Part shown: piece by piece, positions 51,858-59,941 of the stretch
How the letters are laid out: each line of letters begins with the position of its first letter
Position numbering within the stretch: position 1 is the stretch's first letter
Assembly: GCF_004116265.1 (NCBI RefSeq)
Contig: NZ_QOUX01000001.1
Location: forward strand, 682,001-746,000
Direction of reading: 5' to 3'
Length of the DNA stretch: 64,000 nt
Origin: Anaerobacillus alkaliphilus
Lineage (GTDB): Bacteria > Bacillota > Bacilli > Bacillales > Anaerobacillaceae
The notes under the pieces: generated by a model
Seen by the model: only the letters and a program-made list of their open reading frames with translations
What the model was told of the DNA's origin: nothing
Database searches by the model: none
Program-made: the position numbers and the translations under genes

Positions 51858-51886
51858 GAAAACAGCCAAATTTTGGCTGTTTTCTT
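51858..51886 (+). terminator. Terminator of the second sigma operon
   Basis: GAAAACAGCCAAA pairs with TTGGCTGTTTTC in a compact hairpin, followed by TTG. Confidence 0.8.
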
Positions 51887-51953
51887 GCTGTATTAACTAA
51901 AAACTAGTAAGGATTAGAAATGGTTGGGAATAATAACCTGAGGTGGTAAACGA

Positions 51954-52616
51954 ATGAAAAAATACGTTATTATGGTTGTGCTTGTTCTTTTTATTCTTAG
52001 CCCAAATAAAGTTGGGGCAATTCGCGAAGGATATGAAATCGTTTCTACGTTACCTAAAGAAAAGATAACCTTGTATGCTAAGGAAATAAACGGCTTATTC
52101 CACGATTTCATCATTAATTTTAAAGGTGAAATCTATTCACGACCTTTCTGGATAAATGTAACCAATACTAGCTACGCACCACAAATATACTATGAGGAAA
52201 TTAACCAGGATAAAAAGAAAGAATTAATCATCATACTTAACAAAGGTTATGGTACTGGTGTGCTACAGGAAGAGGTTTTTGTTTATCGATATTCAAACGG
52301 ATTGATTGAGGAAGTTGTAGATCATCCGCTGGCCATTATTTATAGGAACATAAAAACAAAGGTGTCCACTAAAAGCGCGGAAATTGTTATTGGTGACAAT
52401 GTTTATTTAGTAGATGTTTTGGAGCAGTCAAACCTATTCGAGGATATAGCTTTTGGCGGTATTATTAATTATGAAGTATCGGACAATCAACTGATTGTGA
52501 GAGTGAGTGCACGAATATCTCCTGCGAGTATAGTTGGAGAGGTTGTCATTGTCTATGACTATCGAGACAAGATGTACCAAGCAAAATCAATTGAGTTTGA
52601 ACCGGTAGAACTTTAA
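51954..52616 (+). CDS. Secreted protein of unknown function, 220 aa
   Basis: An N-terminal signal peptide (about 1-22, cleavage near VGA) leads to a strand-rich mature protein. INQDKKKELIIILNKGYGTG resembles the FG-GAP/VCBS-like element 'D-x-N-x-D-G-x-x-E-L' often seen in Bacillus exported proteins. There is no C-terminal anchor. The ribosome binding site is CTGAGGTGG. The gene is single, after the sigma operon terminator; whether the sigma factor controls it cannot be judged. The family is not named. Confidence 0.75.
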   Translation: MKKYVIMVVLVLFILSPNKVGAIREGYEIVSTLPKEKITLYAKEINGLFHDFIINFKGEIYSRPFWINVTNTSYAPQIYYEEINQDKKKELIIILNKGYGTGVLQEEVFVYRYSNGLIEEVVDHPLAIIYRNIKTKVSTKSAEIVIGDNVYLVDVLEQSNLFEDIAFGGIINYEVSDNQLIVRVSARISPASIVGEVVIVYDYRDKMYQAKSIEFEPVEL

Positions 52617-52681
52617 AAGTCTGTGTGCTTTGATGGAAGATTAGTTACATCTGGTACCACATTTTATAAGGGGCGATAGAT

Positions 52682-52966
52682 TTGGTCGAGAAAATGATCC
52701 TAGATGATACGGTTATTCAGTTGGAGGAATACAAAGAAGAAAAGGAAGATGGGTTACATAAGCTAACGGTTCGTTTTTTCGTGACGAACGAAAACTATCA
52801 TGAGATTACAACACTACTTTATAAGGGGAGATTTCAGATTAAAGTGCCAGAACGGGAGTTGAATTTTTTTGGAAATATTCAGCAGTATTATACATCAATT
52901 ACGAATTTGTATGTAAAGGGACAGGTAGGAGAGTTTACAGTAAGTTTCAGCGAGGTGCAAACATGA
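52682..52966 (+). CDS. ykvR: YkvR-like DUF3219 protein
   Basis: A 94-residue protein that follows B. subtilis YkvR (DUF3219) in length and motif order: ILDDTVIQLEEYKEE, RFFVTNENYHEITTLLYKG, FQIKVPERELNFFGNIQQY, and TNLYVKGQVGEF. It is a small beta-rich cytoplasmic protein with no known function. The start is TTG after AGGGGCGAT. The stop codon overlaps the LLM gene start (ATGA), so the two are translationally coupled. Confidence 0.88.
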   Translation: MVEKMILDDTVIQLEEYKEEKEDGLHKLTVRFFVTNENYHEITTLLYKGRFQIKVPERELNFFGNIQQYYTSITNLYVKGQVGEFTVSFSEVQT

Positions 52967-53922
52967 GGTTAAGTATTCTAGATCAAGCACCTGTGGCAGC
53001 TAATCAGACCGCTGAATTGGCGTTAAGTGATTCCTTGAAGCTAGCGCAACTAGGGGAAGAGTATGGCTTTGAACGGTATTGGATTGCTGAGCACCATAAT
53101 TTCTCAGGGCTTGCGTGTTCAGCTCCTGAAGTGATGCTTGCCTACATCGGTGCTAATACATCAAACATCCGGATTGGCTCAGGTGCGATATTGCTTCCAC
53201 ATTATAAGCCCTATAAGGTGGCGGAGTTGTTTCATATGTTAGCTACGCTTTTTCCGGGACGAATAGATCTTGGGATTGGGAGGGCGCCAGGTGGTTCTGC
53301 AGAAGCTACGAACGCACTTTCAGATAACTTTTTGCAGCAGGTTTGGAAAATGCCAAACTTGGTGGAAGAGTTGATGATGTATGTAAAACAGGAGACAGAA
53401 TTAGTGAAGGCGAGACCACTCCCAGTTACTCCGCCAAAGACTTGGCTATTAGGAACTAGTAAGAAGAGCGCGATACTAGCTGCGGAACATGGAATGGCCT
53501 ATGCCTTCGGACAGTTTATGAGTGACAACGATGGGAAGGAAATCATTGAGTTATACAGAGGAGCCTGCAAAGAAAAAGGACAACCTTCGGAAGTGATTAT
53601 TACTTTGTCCGCAATTTGTGCAAACACGAGAAAAGAAGCAGAAGAAATTGCGGAAAACTCGCTCTTGTGGTTCATGAAAAAAGATGGGAAACATGGGCTA
53701 AATGAAAGTGAACGGCAGGAGTTTGAGGTACAGAAGAAAAAAATGATTATTGGAGATCCAAAAGATGTTAAAGAACGATTAAAAAAGGTCCAGCAGGATT
53801 ACAACGCAGATGAAATTATGCTCGTAACGAATACCCAATCTGCAGAAGAACGGTTTAACTCGTACAAGTTGGTTGGTGAATTATTACGGTGTCAGGCACC
53901 ACAAAAAGACAAAAACACATGA
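52963..53922 (+). CDS. LLM-class (luciferase-like) flavin-dependent oxidoreductase
   Basis: A TIM-barrel monooxygenase of 319 residues similar to B. subtilis YceB/YwcH. Seen are LSILDQAPVAANQTAELAL, RYWIAEHHN, IRIGSGAILLPHY and FPGRIDLGIGRAPG. FMN should be provided by a separate reductase; the substrate is unknown. It overlaps ykvR by four bases. The last 12 residues (CQAPQKDKNT and two before) are encoded by a REP-like repeat that begins at 53888 and supplies the stop codon, so the original C-terminus was replaced or extended. Confidence 0.92.
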   Translation: MRLSILDQAPVAANQTAELALSDSLKLAQLGEEYGFERYWIAEHHNFSGLACSAPEVMLAYIGANTSNIRIGSGAILLPHYKPYKVAELFHMLATLFPGRIDLGIGRAPGGSAEATNALSDNFLQQVWKMPNLVEELMMYVKQETELVKARPLPVTPPKTWLLGTSKKSAILAAEHGMAYAFGQFMSDNDGKEIIELYRGACKEKGQPSEVIITLSAICANTRKEAEEIAENSLLWFMKKDGKHGLNESERQEFEVQKKKMIIGDPKDVKERLKKVQQDYNADEIMLVTNTQSAEERFNSYKLVGELLRCQAPQKDKNT

Positions 53923-53950
53923 AATGTCCGTGTGAGGGAGACGGTGTCAG
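53888..53950. repeat. REP-like palindromic repeat, copy 2, overlapping the LLM gene end
   Basis: GGTGTCAGGCACC, then AAAAAGACAAAA and TGAAATGTC, match the copy at 49944 at 35 of 41 positions. A further GGTGTCAG at 53943-53950 may mark the element's far end. The repeat starts inside the LLM reading frame, gives it its TGA stop, and reaches to one base before the next ATG. Confidence 0.8.
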
Positions 53951-53951
53951 T

Positions 53952-54317
53952 ATGAAAGAGCTTATATTTGTATATCAAGCGAAGAGCGGTTGGTGGAATG
54001 GAATGTTAGATTCTATCCATAAGGTTACATCTCCTTCGACCTATCCTTGTCACTTATGTTCGGTTACCTACGGTCTGGTTGGGATGAACAAGGAGTGGAA
54101 AAAGTTTATTTATTCTCTTTTAATACCTGTTCACTTTTACCATTTAGATGACTTGCCAGAAGATTTTCCAAAGGCAGAATTTCCTTGTGCCTTTTTTCGT
54201 ACTGAAGATGGGATTAAATTAATTATTACTAAGGATGAATTAATCAGTTGTAAAGATGTGAACGATTTAATAGCTTTAGTTAGTGAAAAATTAGCCGCAG
54301 TCTCGGAAGGTGATTAA
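53952..54317 (+). CDS. Uncharacterised protein with CxxC motif, 121 aa
   Basis: A soluble protein of a type found in many Bacilli but not named. It begins MKELIFVYQAKSGWWNGMLD, has YPCHLCSVTYG near residue 33, then MNKEWKKFIYSL and HLDDLPEDFP. The CHLC pair could bind metal or be redox-active; no partner cysteines are conserved nearby, apart from a single one. ATG 53952 is the natural start, although its ribosome binding site (GAGACGGTG) comes from the REP-like repeat. The next gene starts two bases after the stop. Confidence 0.75.
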   Translation: MKELIFVYQAKSGWWNGMLDSIHKVTSPSTYPCHLCSVTYGLVGMNKEWKKFIYSLLIPVHFYHLDDLPEDFPKAEFPCAFFRTEDGIKLIITKDELISCKDVNDLIALVSEKLAAVSEGD

Positions 54318-54319
54318 CC

Positions 54320-55297
54320 ATGAAAGTCTTATTTGTATGTACCGATAATTTTACAAGGAGCGTAACGGCTGAGTTTTGTTTTAAGGAATATCTATCGCGA
54401 AGCGGGATTACGAACATCGAAGTCGCTTCAGCTGGTTTTAAAGCAAACAGTGATCTTAGCAAGTTTTCTAGTGTTCATTTTGACAGAATGAGAGAATTAG
54501 AGATTGATACTTCTTCATTCACACGCACTCAGTTTCAACAGGGTTTTTTGAATGAGTATGTGATTGTTGCCATGGGCAAGGAACATAGGGATTATATTCT
54601 TCAGGAATTTGGTGAGCGTGTCTATCTGTTTAACGAAGTCTATTGTGATGAAGAAAAGTCTGTCGTCGTACCCCCACCCGATTATGAGGGGAAATACCTA
54701 GACGAAATTCGTCAGATGGTTGATTATCTTCATAAGGCGATGCCGACATTTTACCTTGGGCTCCTGCGAAGAGAGAACGGGGTAATTATTGAGGAGTACA
54801 ATCCTGATTGGGCAATCAGTTTTTCCAGTATAAAAAAGATCATTGAGGCTGAATTAGGGGAATTAGCGGTAGAGGTTGAACATGTTGGTAGTACCTCTGT
54901 TGAAGGGTTAAGTGCAAAGCCAATAATTGATATAGACGTTGTGATTGAGGATAGAAGCTTGTTACCAAAAGTAATTAAAAAACTAGCGAACTTAGGCTAT
55001 ATACATAATGGAGATCAGGGAATACCAGGTCGAGAAGCTTTTAAGAGAGTTGATCAATATGTGCCAAGAAGCGAAAATAACGCCGAATGGATGGCTCAGC
55101 ATTTGTATGTTTGTACTAAGGATAACGTAGAAATAAAACGTCATTTAGCGTTTCGTGATTATTTGCGACAGAATCAAGAGGCAGTTATAGAATATGAATC
55201 TCTGAAAAAACACTTGGCTAAGACTGCTAGTGACAGAGAAGCATATACGTTAGGTAAAGGTAATTTTGTAGAAGCGATTTTGAGAAAAGTAAAATAG
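54320..55297 (+). CDS. Fusion of LMW protein-phosphatase-like and GrpB domains
   Basis: A 325-residue two-domain protein. Residues 1-145 look like a low-molecular-weight protein tyrosine phosphatase or arsenate reductase fold: the loop CTDNFTRS fits C-x5-R-S, and PPPDYEGKYLDEIRQM is in the place of the usual DP loop, though the general-acid Asp lacks its Pro partner. Residues 160-325 are a GrpB domain with HVGSTSVEGLSAKPIIDIDV, including the metal-ligand pattern. Both halves look intact. The gene is two bases after the CxxC gene and 13 bp before a GNAT gene, so an operon is likely. The combined function is unknown. Confidence 0.88.
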   Translation: MKVLFVCTDNFTRSVTAEFCFKEYLSRSGITNIEVASAGFKANSDLSKFSSVHFDRMRELEIDTSSFTRTQFQQGFLNEYVIVAMGKEHRDYILQEFGERVYLFNEVYCDEEKSVVVPPPDYEGKYLDEIRQMVDYLHKAMPTFYLGLLRRENGVIIEEYNPDWAISFSSIKKIIEAELGELAVEVEHVGSTSVEGLSAKPIIDIDVVIEDRSLLPKVIKKLANLGYIHNGDQGIPGREAFKRVDQYVPRSENNAEWMAQHLYVCTKDNVEIKRHLAFRDYLRQNQEAVIEYESLKKHLAKTASDREAYTLGKGNFVEAILRKVK

Positions 55298-55310
55298 AGG
55301 AGATGTTTGT

Positions 55311-55865
55311 TTGACTACTTTTGATTACAGCACGGAAACAAATCGGTTACTAATAAGGCCATATAAAAAAGAAGATTATCTGGGTTGGATCACCCAATTT
55401 CAAAATCGGTTGCCGTCGCAGCATAAGTACGACGAGGGACAAGTCGATATGAGCATATGTACTGAGCACTGGTTCAAAGAATTGGTAGATAAACATCAGC
55501 AGCTAGCTCTAAGTGATAAGGTGTATGTTTTTGGGGTTATTAGAAAAGAAGATCAGGCACATTTGGGTGTCATTGACTTCTCTACACTTATAAGGGATGA
55601 CTTTCAATGGGCAAGGTTTGGTTATACAATCCATAATCAGTTTTGGCGACAGGGATATGCGAAGGAAGCTGTAAAAGCAGCACTCCAACTCGCTTTTGAG
55701 AAATTAAATTATCATCGTATAGAAGCGCATATAAACCTAGATAATACTCCTTCTATCAAATTAGCTGAGAGTATTGGTATGGAGTATGAATGCGTTAGAA
55801 AAGCATTTATATATGAATTTGGTGAATGGACGGATAATCTAGTTTACTATGTTGAATCAAAATAG
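55311..55865 (+). CDS. GNAT acetyltransferase, RimJ/RimL-like
   Basis: A 184-residue acetyltransferase with the pattern TNRLLIRPYKKEDYLGW, FGYTIHNQFWRQGYAKEA for the acetyl-CoA loop, and NYHRIEAHINLDNTPSIKLA before ESIGM. The group acetylates protein N-termini or small amines. The start is TTG with GAGGAGATG upstream, 13 bp after the fusion protein's stop. It is probably the last gene of the run from 52682. Confidence 0.9.
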   Translation: MTTFDYSTETNRLLIRPYKKEDYLGWITQFQNRLPSQHKYDEGQVDMSICTEHWFKELVDKHQQLALSDKVYVFGVIRKEDQAHLGVIDFSTLIRDDFQWARFGYTIHNQFWRQGYAKEAVKAALQLAFEKLNYHRIEAHINLDNTPSIKLAESIGMEYECVRKAFIYEFGEWTDNLVYYVESK

Positions 55866-55902
55866 TTTCTATGAAGTTCAAACTAGCTTCTAATAAACTT
55901 TT

Positions 55903-55932
55903 GACAGGTACCGGGTACCTGTCTCTTTTTAT
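55903..55932. terminator. KpnI-type palindrome acting as terminator, REP-like
   Basis: GACAGGTACC and GGTACCTGTC form a perfect stem around one or no base and are followed by TCTTTTTATTT. The sequence resembles the GACAGGTACC palindromes that occur as repeats in many Bacillus genomes, so it is probably both a repeat copy and the terminator of the upstream operon. Confidence 0.65.
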
Positions 55933-56022
55933 TTATATATTGGAAAGTTTTTCTTGACAGAGTTTCTCTAGCACTCGTATAGTACAGTCATAAATGACAT
56001 TTTTTACAATCCAATAGAGGAT

Positions 56023-56910
56023 ATGGGGCTGAATAGAGTGAAAACGATCTATAAAGGTGCAGAGGGAAAAAAGCGTATTACCAGTCATTATGAAGCATAT
56101 ATCAATACATTACCATTTTTAGTAGAACATGAATATGTTGATACAAGTTTTGGAAAAACGCATATGCTAATGGCCGGGCCTGTTGATGGGAAGCCTCTGT
56201 TTATTTTCCAAGGTGGGAATTGTATCAATCCTTTGACTCTGTCATGGTTTTCACCTTTAGCGGAAACTTATCGAATGTATGCTCCTGATACAATTGGTCA
56301 CCCGGGGTTTAGCGATGAAACAAGAATTTCTGCAAGTGATGACAGTTTTGCAAAGTGGATCGAAGAATTAATGGATCATTATTCGATTAAAACATCTGGT
56401 TTCATCGGACCATCTTATGGTGCAGGTATTATTTTACGATTGGCAACGTTTAAACCTGAAAAAATAGATTGTGCAGTTTTAGTATCACCAGCTGGTATTA
56501 AATTGGGCTCCAAAATGAGTATGATTAGGGAAATTTTGTTGCCATTAATCCTTTTTAACACGACTTCAGGGGAGAAACACCTTACAAAGATCGCAAATAG
56601 AATGTCAGATCACTCAATGAAAGAGCTAGACAAACAAATTATTGGCGATGTATTCAAGTATGTGAAGCTAGAACAGGAAATGCCGAAGCTCACAGAGAAA
56701 CGTGAACTAGTTAACTTTCAATCTCCAACGCTTGTTATCGCTGGGAAAAAAGATGTGTTTTTCCCCGAAACGAAGATTAAGGAAGTTGCAAAGGAGATTA
56801 TTCCAAATTTAGTAGATTTTAAATCCTATGACATGGGTCATTTTCCATCGGAGAAATATTTACAGATGATTAATGATGATATAGGTGAATTTTTAGCTGA
56901 GCATTATTAG
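56023..56910 (+). CDS. Alpha/beta hydrolase
   Basis: A 295-residue serine hydrolase. The nucleophile elbow is GPSYGAG, the acid is in VIAGKKDVFFP and the His in DMGHFPSEKY. Oxyanion-hole residues lie in FQGGNC. A lid of about 60 helical residues sits between 165 and 230. The substrate is unknown. ATG 56023 follows AGAGGAT; GTG 56038 is an alternative. A second, different hydrolase gene follows after 78 bp. Confidence 0.9.
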   Translation: MGLNRVKTIYKGAEGKKRITSHYEAYINTLPFLVEHEYVDTSFGKTHMLMAGPVDGKPLFIFQGGNCINPLTLSWFSPLAETYRMYAPDTIGHPGFSDETRISASDDSFAKWIEELMDHYSIKTSGFIGPSYGAGIILRLATFKPEKIDCAVLVSPAGIKLGSKMSMIREILLPLILFNTTSGEKHLTKIANRMSDHSMKELDKQIIGDVFKYVKLEQEMPKLTEKRELVNFQSPTLVIAGKKDVFFPETKIKEVAKEIIPNLVDFKSYDMGHFPSEKYLQMINDDIGEFLAEHY

Positions 56911-56988
56911 TAGAGAGAAGACCTCAGGAGGACTTGAGATAGTTGTCCATTCTGTCTTTCGTTGTACTTCTTTAATAAGGAGATAAAC

Positions 56989-57921
56989 ATGAATATAGAT
57001 AGCGTTTTAAAGGCAAGCTTATCAATAATTGGTTTCCCGTTCACTATAACAAATATTCTTATTAATCAAGTAAAGAAGGTTAAAGAACTAGGAGAATTGG
57101 TGGAAGTAGATAATAGAAATATTCATACGATTTTTACTGGAGAAGAAGAGGCAAATCCTACTGTTATACTTGATTCGGGCTTAAGTTGTTGTTCAATTGA
57201 TTGGCATTTCATACAACCAGAATTATCAAAGTTTGCTAGGGTTGTTTCTTTTGATCGAGCTGGTTATGGTTGGAGTTCGCCTACAAAAGGCATGAACACC
57301 AGTGAAGAAGTAGTAGATGATTTAACCAAAGTATTAGAAAAATTAGCTCTTAAGCCACCATATATCTTAGTAGGACATTCATTTGGCGGGCTTAATATGA
57401 GGCTGTTTGCGAGTAAATATCCAGAAAAGGTGGCAGCACTAGTCTTAATTGATGCGGTACATGAGAAACGGTATATGCCCAATGAGTGGGATGCTGTCCG
57501 TAAAAAGAACCATCAAAAAAGTCTAACTTTATTTAGGATTGGATTTATCACATCTAGTGTTGGTCTCCCAAGGTTATTAAGGCAGCCTGTAGGTAGAAAA
57601 TATTTACCGGGACATTTTCAAAAAGCTGTGAATTATATAGGTTATCACCCAAATACATTTGAAGCGGTTTATAAGGAATTTATACACAGTGAGAAATCTG
57701 CATTGCAGGTTGCTAATGCTAAACCATTGGATAAAGACATGCCAATTAGGATAGTGAGTTCAAATAATAATGATCCAACTTGGGTTGAACATCAAGAACT
57801 TCTATGCAAATTGTCAAATAATACAAAGCAAATTAAAACTGATAATAGTCATTCGATTCATTTGGAAAATCCCGAAATAGTCATAAAGACAATCAAAGAT
57901 GTATTTGATGAAGTGAAGTAA
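56989..57921 (+). CDS. Alpha/beta hydrolase
   Basis: A 310-residue hydrolase with the nucleophile in LVGHSFGGLN, an early IFTGEEEANPTVILDSGLS oxyanion region, FDRAGYGWSS, and the catalytic His in DNSHSIHLENPE. The N-terminus is hydrophobic (VLKASLSIIGFPFTITNILI) and may tether it to the membrane. ATG 56989 has AAGGAGAT upstream; the start nine codons earlier precedes that site. The sequence is not close to the neighbour at 56023. The substrate is unknown. Confidence 0.9.
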   Translation: MNIDSVLKASLSIIGFPFTITNILINQVKKVKELGELVEVDNRNIHTIFTGEEEANPTVILDSGLSCCSIDWHFIQPELSKFARVVSFDRAGYGWSSPTKGMNTSEEVVDDLTKVLEKLALKPPYILVGHSFGGLNMRLFASKYPEKVAALVLIDAVHEKRYMPNEWDAVRKKNHQKSLTLFRIGFITSSVGLPRLLRQPVGRKYLPGHFQKAVNYIGYHPNTFEAVYKEFIHSEKSALQVANAKPLDKDMPIRIVSSNNNDPTWVEHQELLCKLSNNTKQIKTDNSHSIHLENPEIVIKTIKDVFDEVK

Positions 57922-57977
57922 AGAGTGCGCTAATTTTCCACTTGTTATATTTGGCAAATTATTGTAACCTAATCACA

Positions 57978-57996
57978 TACCTCATTATTCTAGGTA
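57978..57996 (+). promoter_or_regulatory. Candidate PadR operator 1
   Basis: TACCT-N9-AGGTA lies over the possible -10 of a promoter with TTGTAA at 57962-57967, and its right arm forms part of the ribosome binding site of padR. The 19 bp match operator 2 at 58982 at 16 positions. Confidence 0.55.
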
Positions 57997-58006
57997 GGTG
58001 AAAAAT

Positions 58007-58333
58007 TTGTTTAATCGAGAATTAGTTAAGGGAAGTACGTCGCTCATTGTTTTGCAACTACTTGACACAGGCGATATGTACGGGTACCAGCTCGTTAAGG
58101 AAATGGGAAGACGTAGTGAAAATGCACTTGACGTCAAGGAAGGCACCTTATACCCGGCTCTTCATAAGCTTGAGGAAAAGGGATTTATTTCGTCTTATTG
58201 GAAAGAACAAGAAAAAGGCCCAGCTCGCAAATATTATTCAATAACAGATGTAGGGCAACAGCTCCTCGAGGATAAAACAAAAGAATGGAATTCATTTGTA
58301 AAAATGATGAATCAGGTGTTAGGAAGATCATGA
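58007..58333 (+). CDS. PadR family transcriptional regulator
   Basis: A 108-residue winged-helix regulator with the typical PadR opening [20 protein letters not shown], then [32 protein letters not shown] and [13 protein letters not shown]. It lacks the long C-terminal effector domain, so it belongs to the short PadR-s2 group. TTG 58007 lies six bases after AGGTAGGTGA; GTG 57998 overlaps that site. The stop codon overlaps the next gene. It probably represses its own operon through TACCT-N9-AGGTA sites. Confidence 0.92.
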   Translation: MFNRELVKGSTSLIVLQLLDTGDMYGYQLVKEMGRRSENALDVKEGTLYPALHKLEEKGFISSYWKEQEKGPARKYYSITDVGQQLLEDKTKEWNSFVKMMNQVLGRS

Positions 58334-58962
58334 TGACGAAAGAAGAGTTTGTTCGTCGGTTACGAGTGGAATTAGAAGGTCATCCGAGGGGAGATGAGAT
58401 TGTAGCGGAATATGCTGATTATATGGAACAAAAACATCGTGATTTGTTGCTTGTGGGAAATAACGAATTTGAAGCAGAAGCACTTGTGATAAGTCAATTA
58501 GAGGATCCGAAAACAATTGCTCGACATTATTCAAGTGGGCTTAACTCTACAAAGGAGTTTAGCAAGGTTTTACTAATAAACTACTTATTGTTTGTCATTG
58601 GTTTATTGTTGACCTCCATTTATACACTTTACCAGACAACAGTTGTGAGCCAGCTTTGGTTTTACCTAGTCGGACAGAAGTGGTTTATTCTAGTAGGATA
58701 TTGTCTTTTGTGGGCATGTATCGGATTTTCCATAGGGAAAAAATTTGGATTTAAAGGAAGAGAGCTACATAAACGGATCTTTCGATTTTCTCTTATTCCA
58801 AACTATTTACTGATGCTACTAGTCTTATATTTGGAGCCAATACAACACTGGTTCAATCCGTTACTCACTCCAGAGTTTGTAATTATGTGCGTAATCGTGA
58901 CATTGCTTTTTTACCCAATCAGTAAAATAAGTTTTAAGATGGGGATACTGAAGGGAATATAA
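58330..58962 (+). CDS. PadR-linked membrane protein with N-terminal HAAS-like domain
   Basis: A 210-residue protein. The first 75 residues ([26 protein letters not shown]) form a helical domain like the HAAS/DUF1700 domain that often accompanies PadR regulators in Bacilli. Then come about four membrane segments (about 83-104, 113-132, 155-175 and 185-203). ATG 58330 overlaps the PadR stop. In known cases such proteins act with PadR as sensors or regulators of membrane state, but no ligand is known here. A hairpin (AAGGGA with TCCCTT, 58951-58970) with a T-run overlaps the stop codon. Confidence 0.85.
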   Translation: MMTKEEFVRRLRVELEGHPRGDEIVAEYADYMEQKHRDLLLVGNNEFEAEALVISQLEDPKTIARHYSSGLNSTKEFSKVLLINYLLFVIGLLLTSIYTLYQTTVVSQLWFYLVGQKWFILVGYCLLWACIGFSIGKKFGFKGRELHKRIFRFSLIPNYLLMLLVLYLEPIQHWFNPLLTPEFVIMCVIVTLLFYPISKISFKMGILKGI

Positions 58963-58975
58963 GTCCCTTTTTTTA
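58951..58975 (+). terminator. Terminator of the PadR pair
   Basis: AAGGGA pairs with TCCCTT over a short loop and is followed by TTTTTAAT; the stop codon of the HAAS-like gene lies inside it. Confidence 0.65.
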
Positions 58976-58981
58976 ATAATA

Positions 58982-59000
58982 TACCTAGTAATTCTAGGTA
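58982..59000 (+). promoter_or_regulatory. Candidate PadR operator 2
   Basis: TACCTAG-TAATT-CTAGGTA is a perfect 7-bp inverted repeat that matches operator 1 at 16 of 19 positions. It lies 20 bp before the ATG of the frameshifted membrane gene, which ties that gene to the PadR regulon. Confidence 0.6.
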
Positions 59001-59019
59001 GTGTTGAGGTGGTCGGAAA

Positions 59020-59438
59020 ATGTTTATTCGTGCAAAAAGTAATCAGGTCTTAGTGGAGGGAATACGATTTAGTTTGTTTAATACTGCCTATATAGCAGTC
59101 ACTGCAGCCCTTTTTTTTCATTGCTGTGGATAGCCATACATGCCGTTTTTGTCCCATTTTACTTTGTCATTTTAGTGGCGTATGGCTATTTCTATTATTG
59201 GCTTAAGTATTCGAAAAGTTTTATGAAGGCAGCTGGGACTCCGACAAAGAGTTTTTTCATCGGGTTGTTTGGAGTTATTCCAAATGCCATCTTCTTTTTT
59301 ATTTTGTCAGCTTTTATTGATACTAGCTCAGACAGCTGTGGCTTTGGTGATGTAATTGCGATGTTTATTTTGCTTGTTTCGATTTTCACCATGCCTTTGG
59401 TCATGTTGATTTCAGCGATATTTTTTAAGGATTTATAA
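59020..59438 (+). pseudogene. Membrane protein gene frameshifted at a T8 tract
   Basis: ATG 59020 with GAGGTGG upstream opens MFIRAKSNQVLVEGIRFSLF and reaches a stop at 59137 after the tract of eight T at 59111-59118. The neighbouring frame continues without a good start from LLWIAIHAVFVPFYF to the stop at 59438, with three membrane segments. Nine T would join them into one 139-residue, four-span protein reading AALFFSLLWIAI. The break is therefore a one-base loss in a homopolymer, which could be a mutation, a phase-variable switch or a sequencing error. Operator 2 lies upstream. Confidence 0.75.
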
Positions 59439-59452
59439 TAGGAGGAATTTCT

Positions 59453-59938
59453 ATGCTTAAGAAAGTATTTGTATGTAGTCTAGTTTTTCTAGTTTTAGGT
59501 TCTTCTTTTCTTTTTTTCAAACATAATTTTTCTCGTTCTTTTCACCATAGGTTTACTCAAAGTACGGATCTAAGCTATGAGAATATAAATGGAACGAGCC
59601 TCTTAGAGAAGATTGACCTTCCAAAAGCCAAAAGTAGAGATAACGATTTGTATCATTACTTTCATTTAGAGGAAGGTATAGAAGTTGCTGCAAACAGTGA
59701 TGGAGAAATTGTTCGTTTTATCATCACAGGTGAAACGAAAACTGTTCGTGGAGTCGGTGTTGGGGATACGATTGAAAAAATAACGGCTACTTACGGTAAA
59801 AACTACTATCGCAGATCAGAACATGGGATAAATATATTGGGATATAAAGACCATACCCTCAACCATTCTATTGAATTTTGGCATGATCAAAATAATACGG
59901 TTCTGTTTTTCAGATACGACCTTGGGTCAATGGAGTAG
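59453..59938 (+). CDS. Exported protein, DUF4309-like, copy 1, 161 aa
   Basis: One N-terminal hydrophobic segment (about 4-22) serves as signal or anchor. The outer part ends in the motif TVRGVGVGDTIEKITATYGKNYY, shared almost residue for residue with the next gene, and similar to the 'GVxxGDxxxxVxxxYG' unit of YjgB-type DUF4309 proteins. The two genes are four bases apart and look like a tandem duplication. GGAGGAAT precedes the ATG. The function is unknown. Confidence 0.75.
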   Translation: MLKKVFVCSLVFLVLGSSFLFFKHNFSRSFHHRFTQSTDLSYENINGTSLLEKIDLPKAKSRDNDLYHYFHLEEGIEVAANSDGEIVRFIITGETKTVRGVGVGDTIEKITATYGKNYYRRSEHGINILGYKDHTLNHSIEFWHDQNNTVLFFRYDLGSME

Positions 59939-59941
59939 AGT

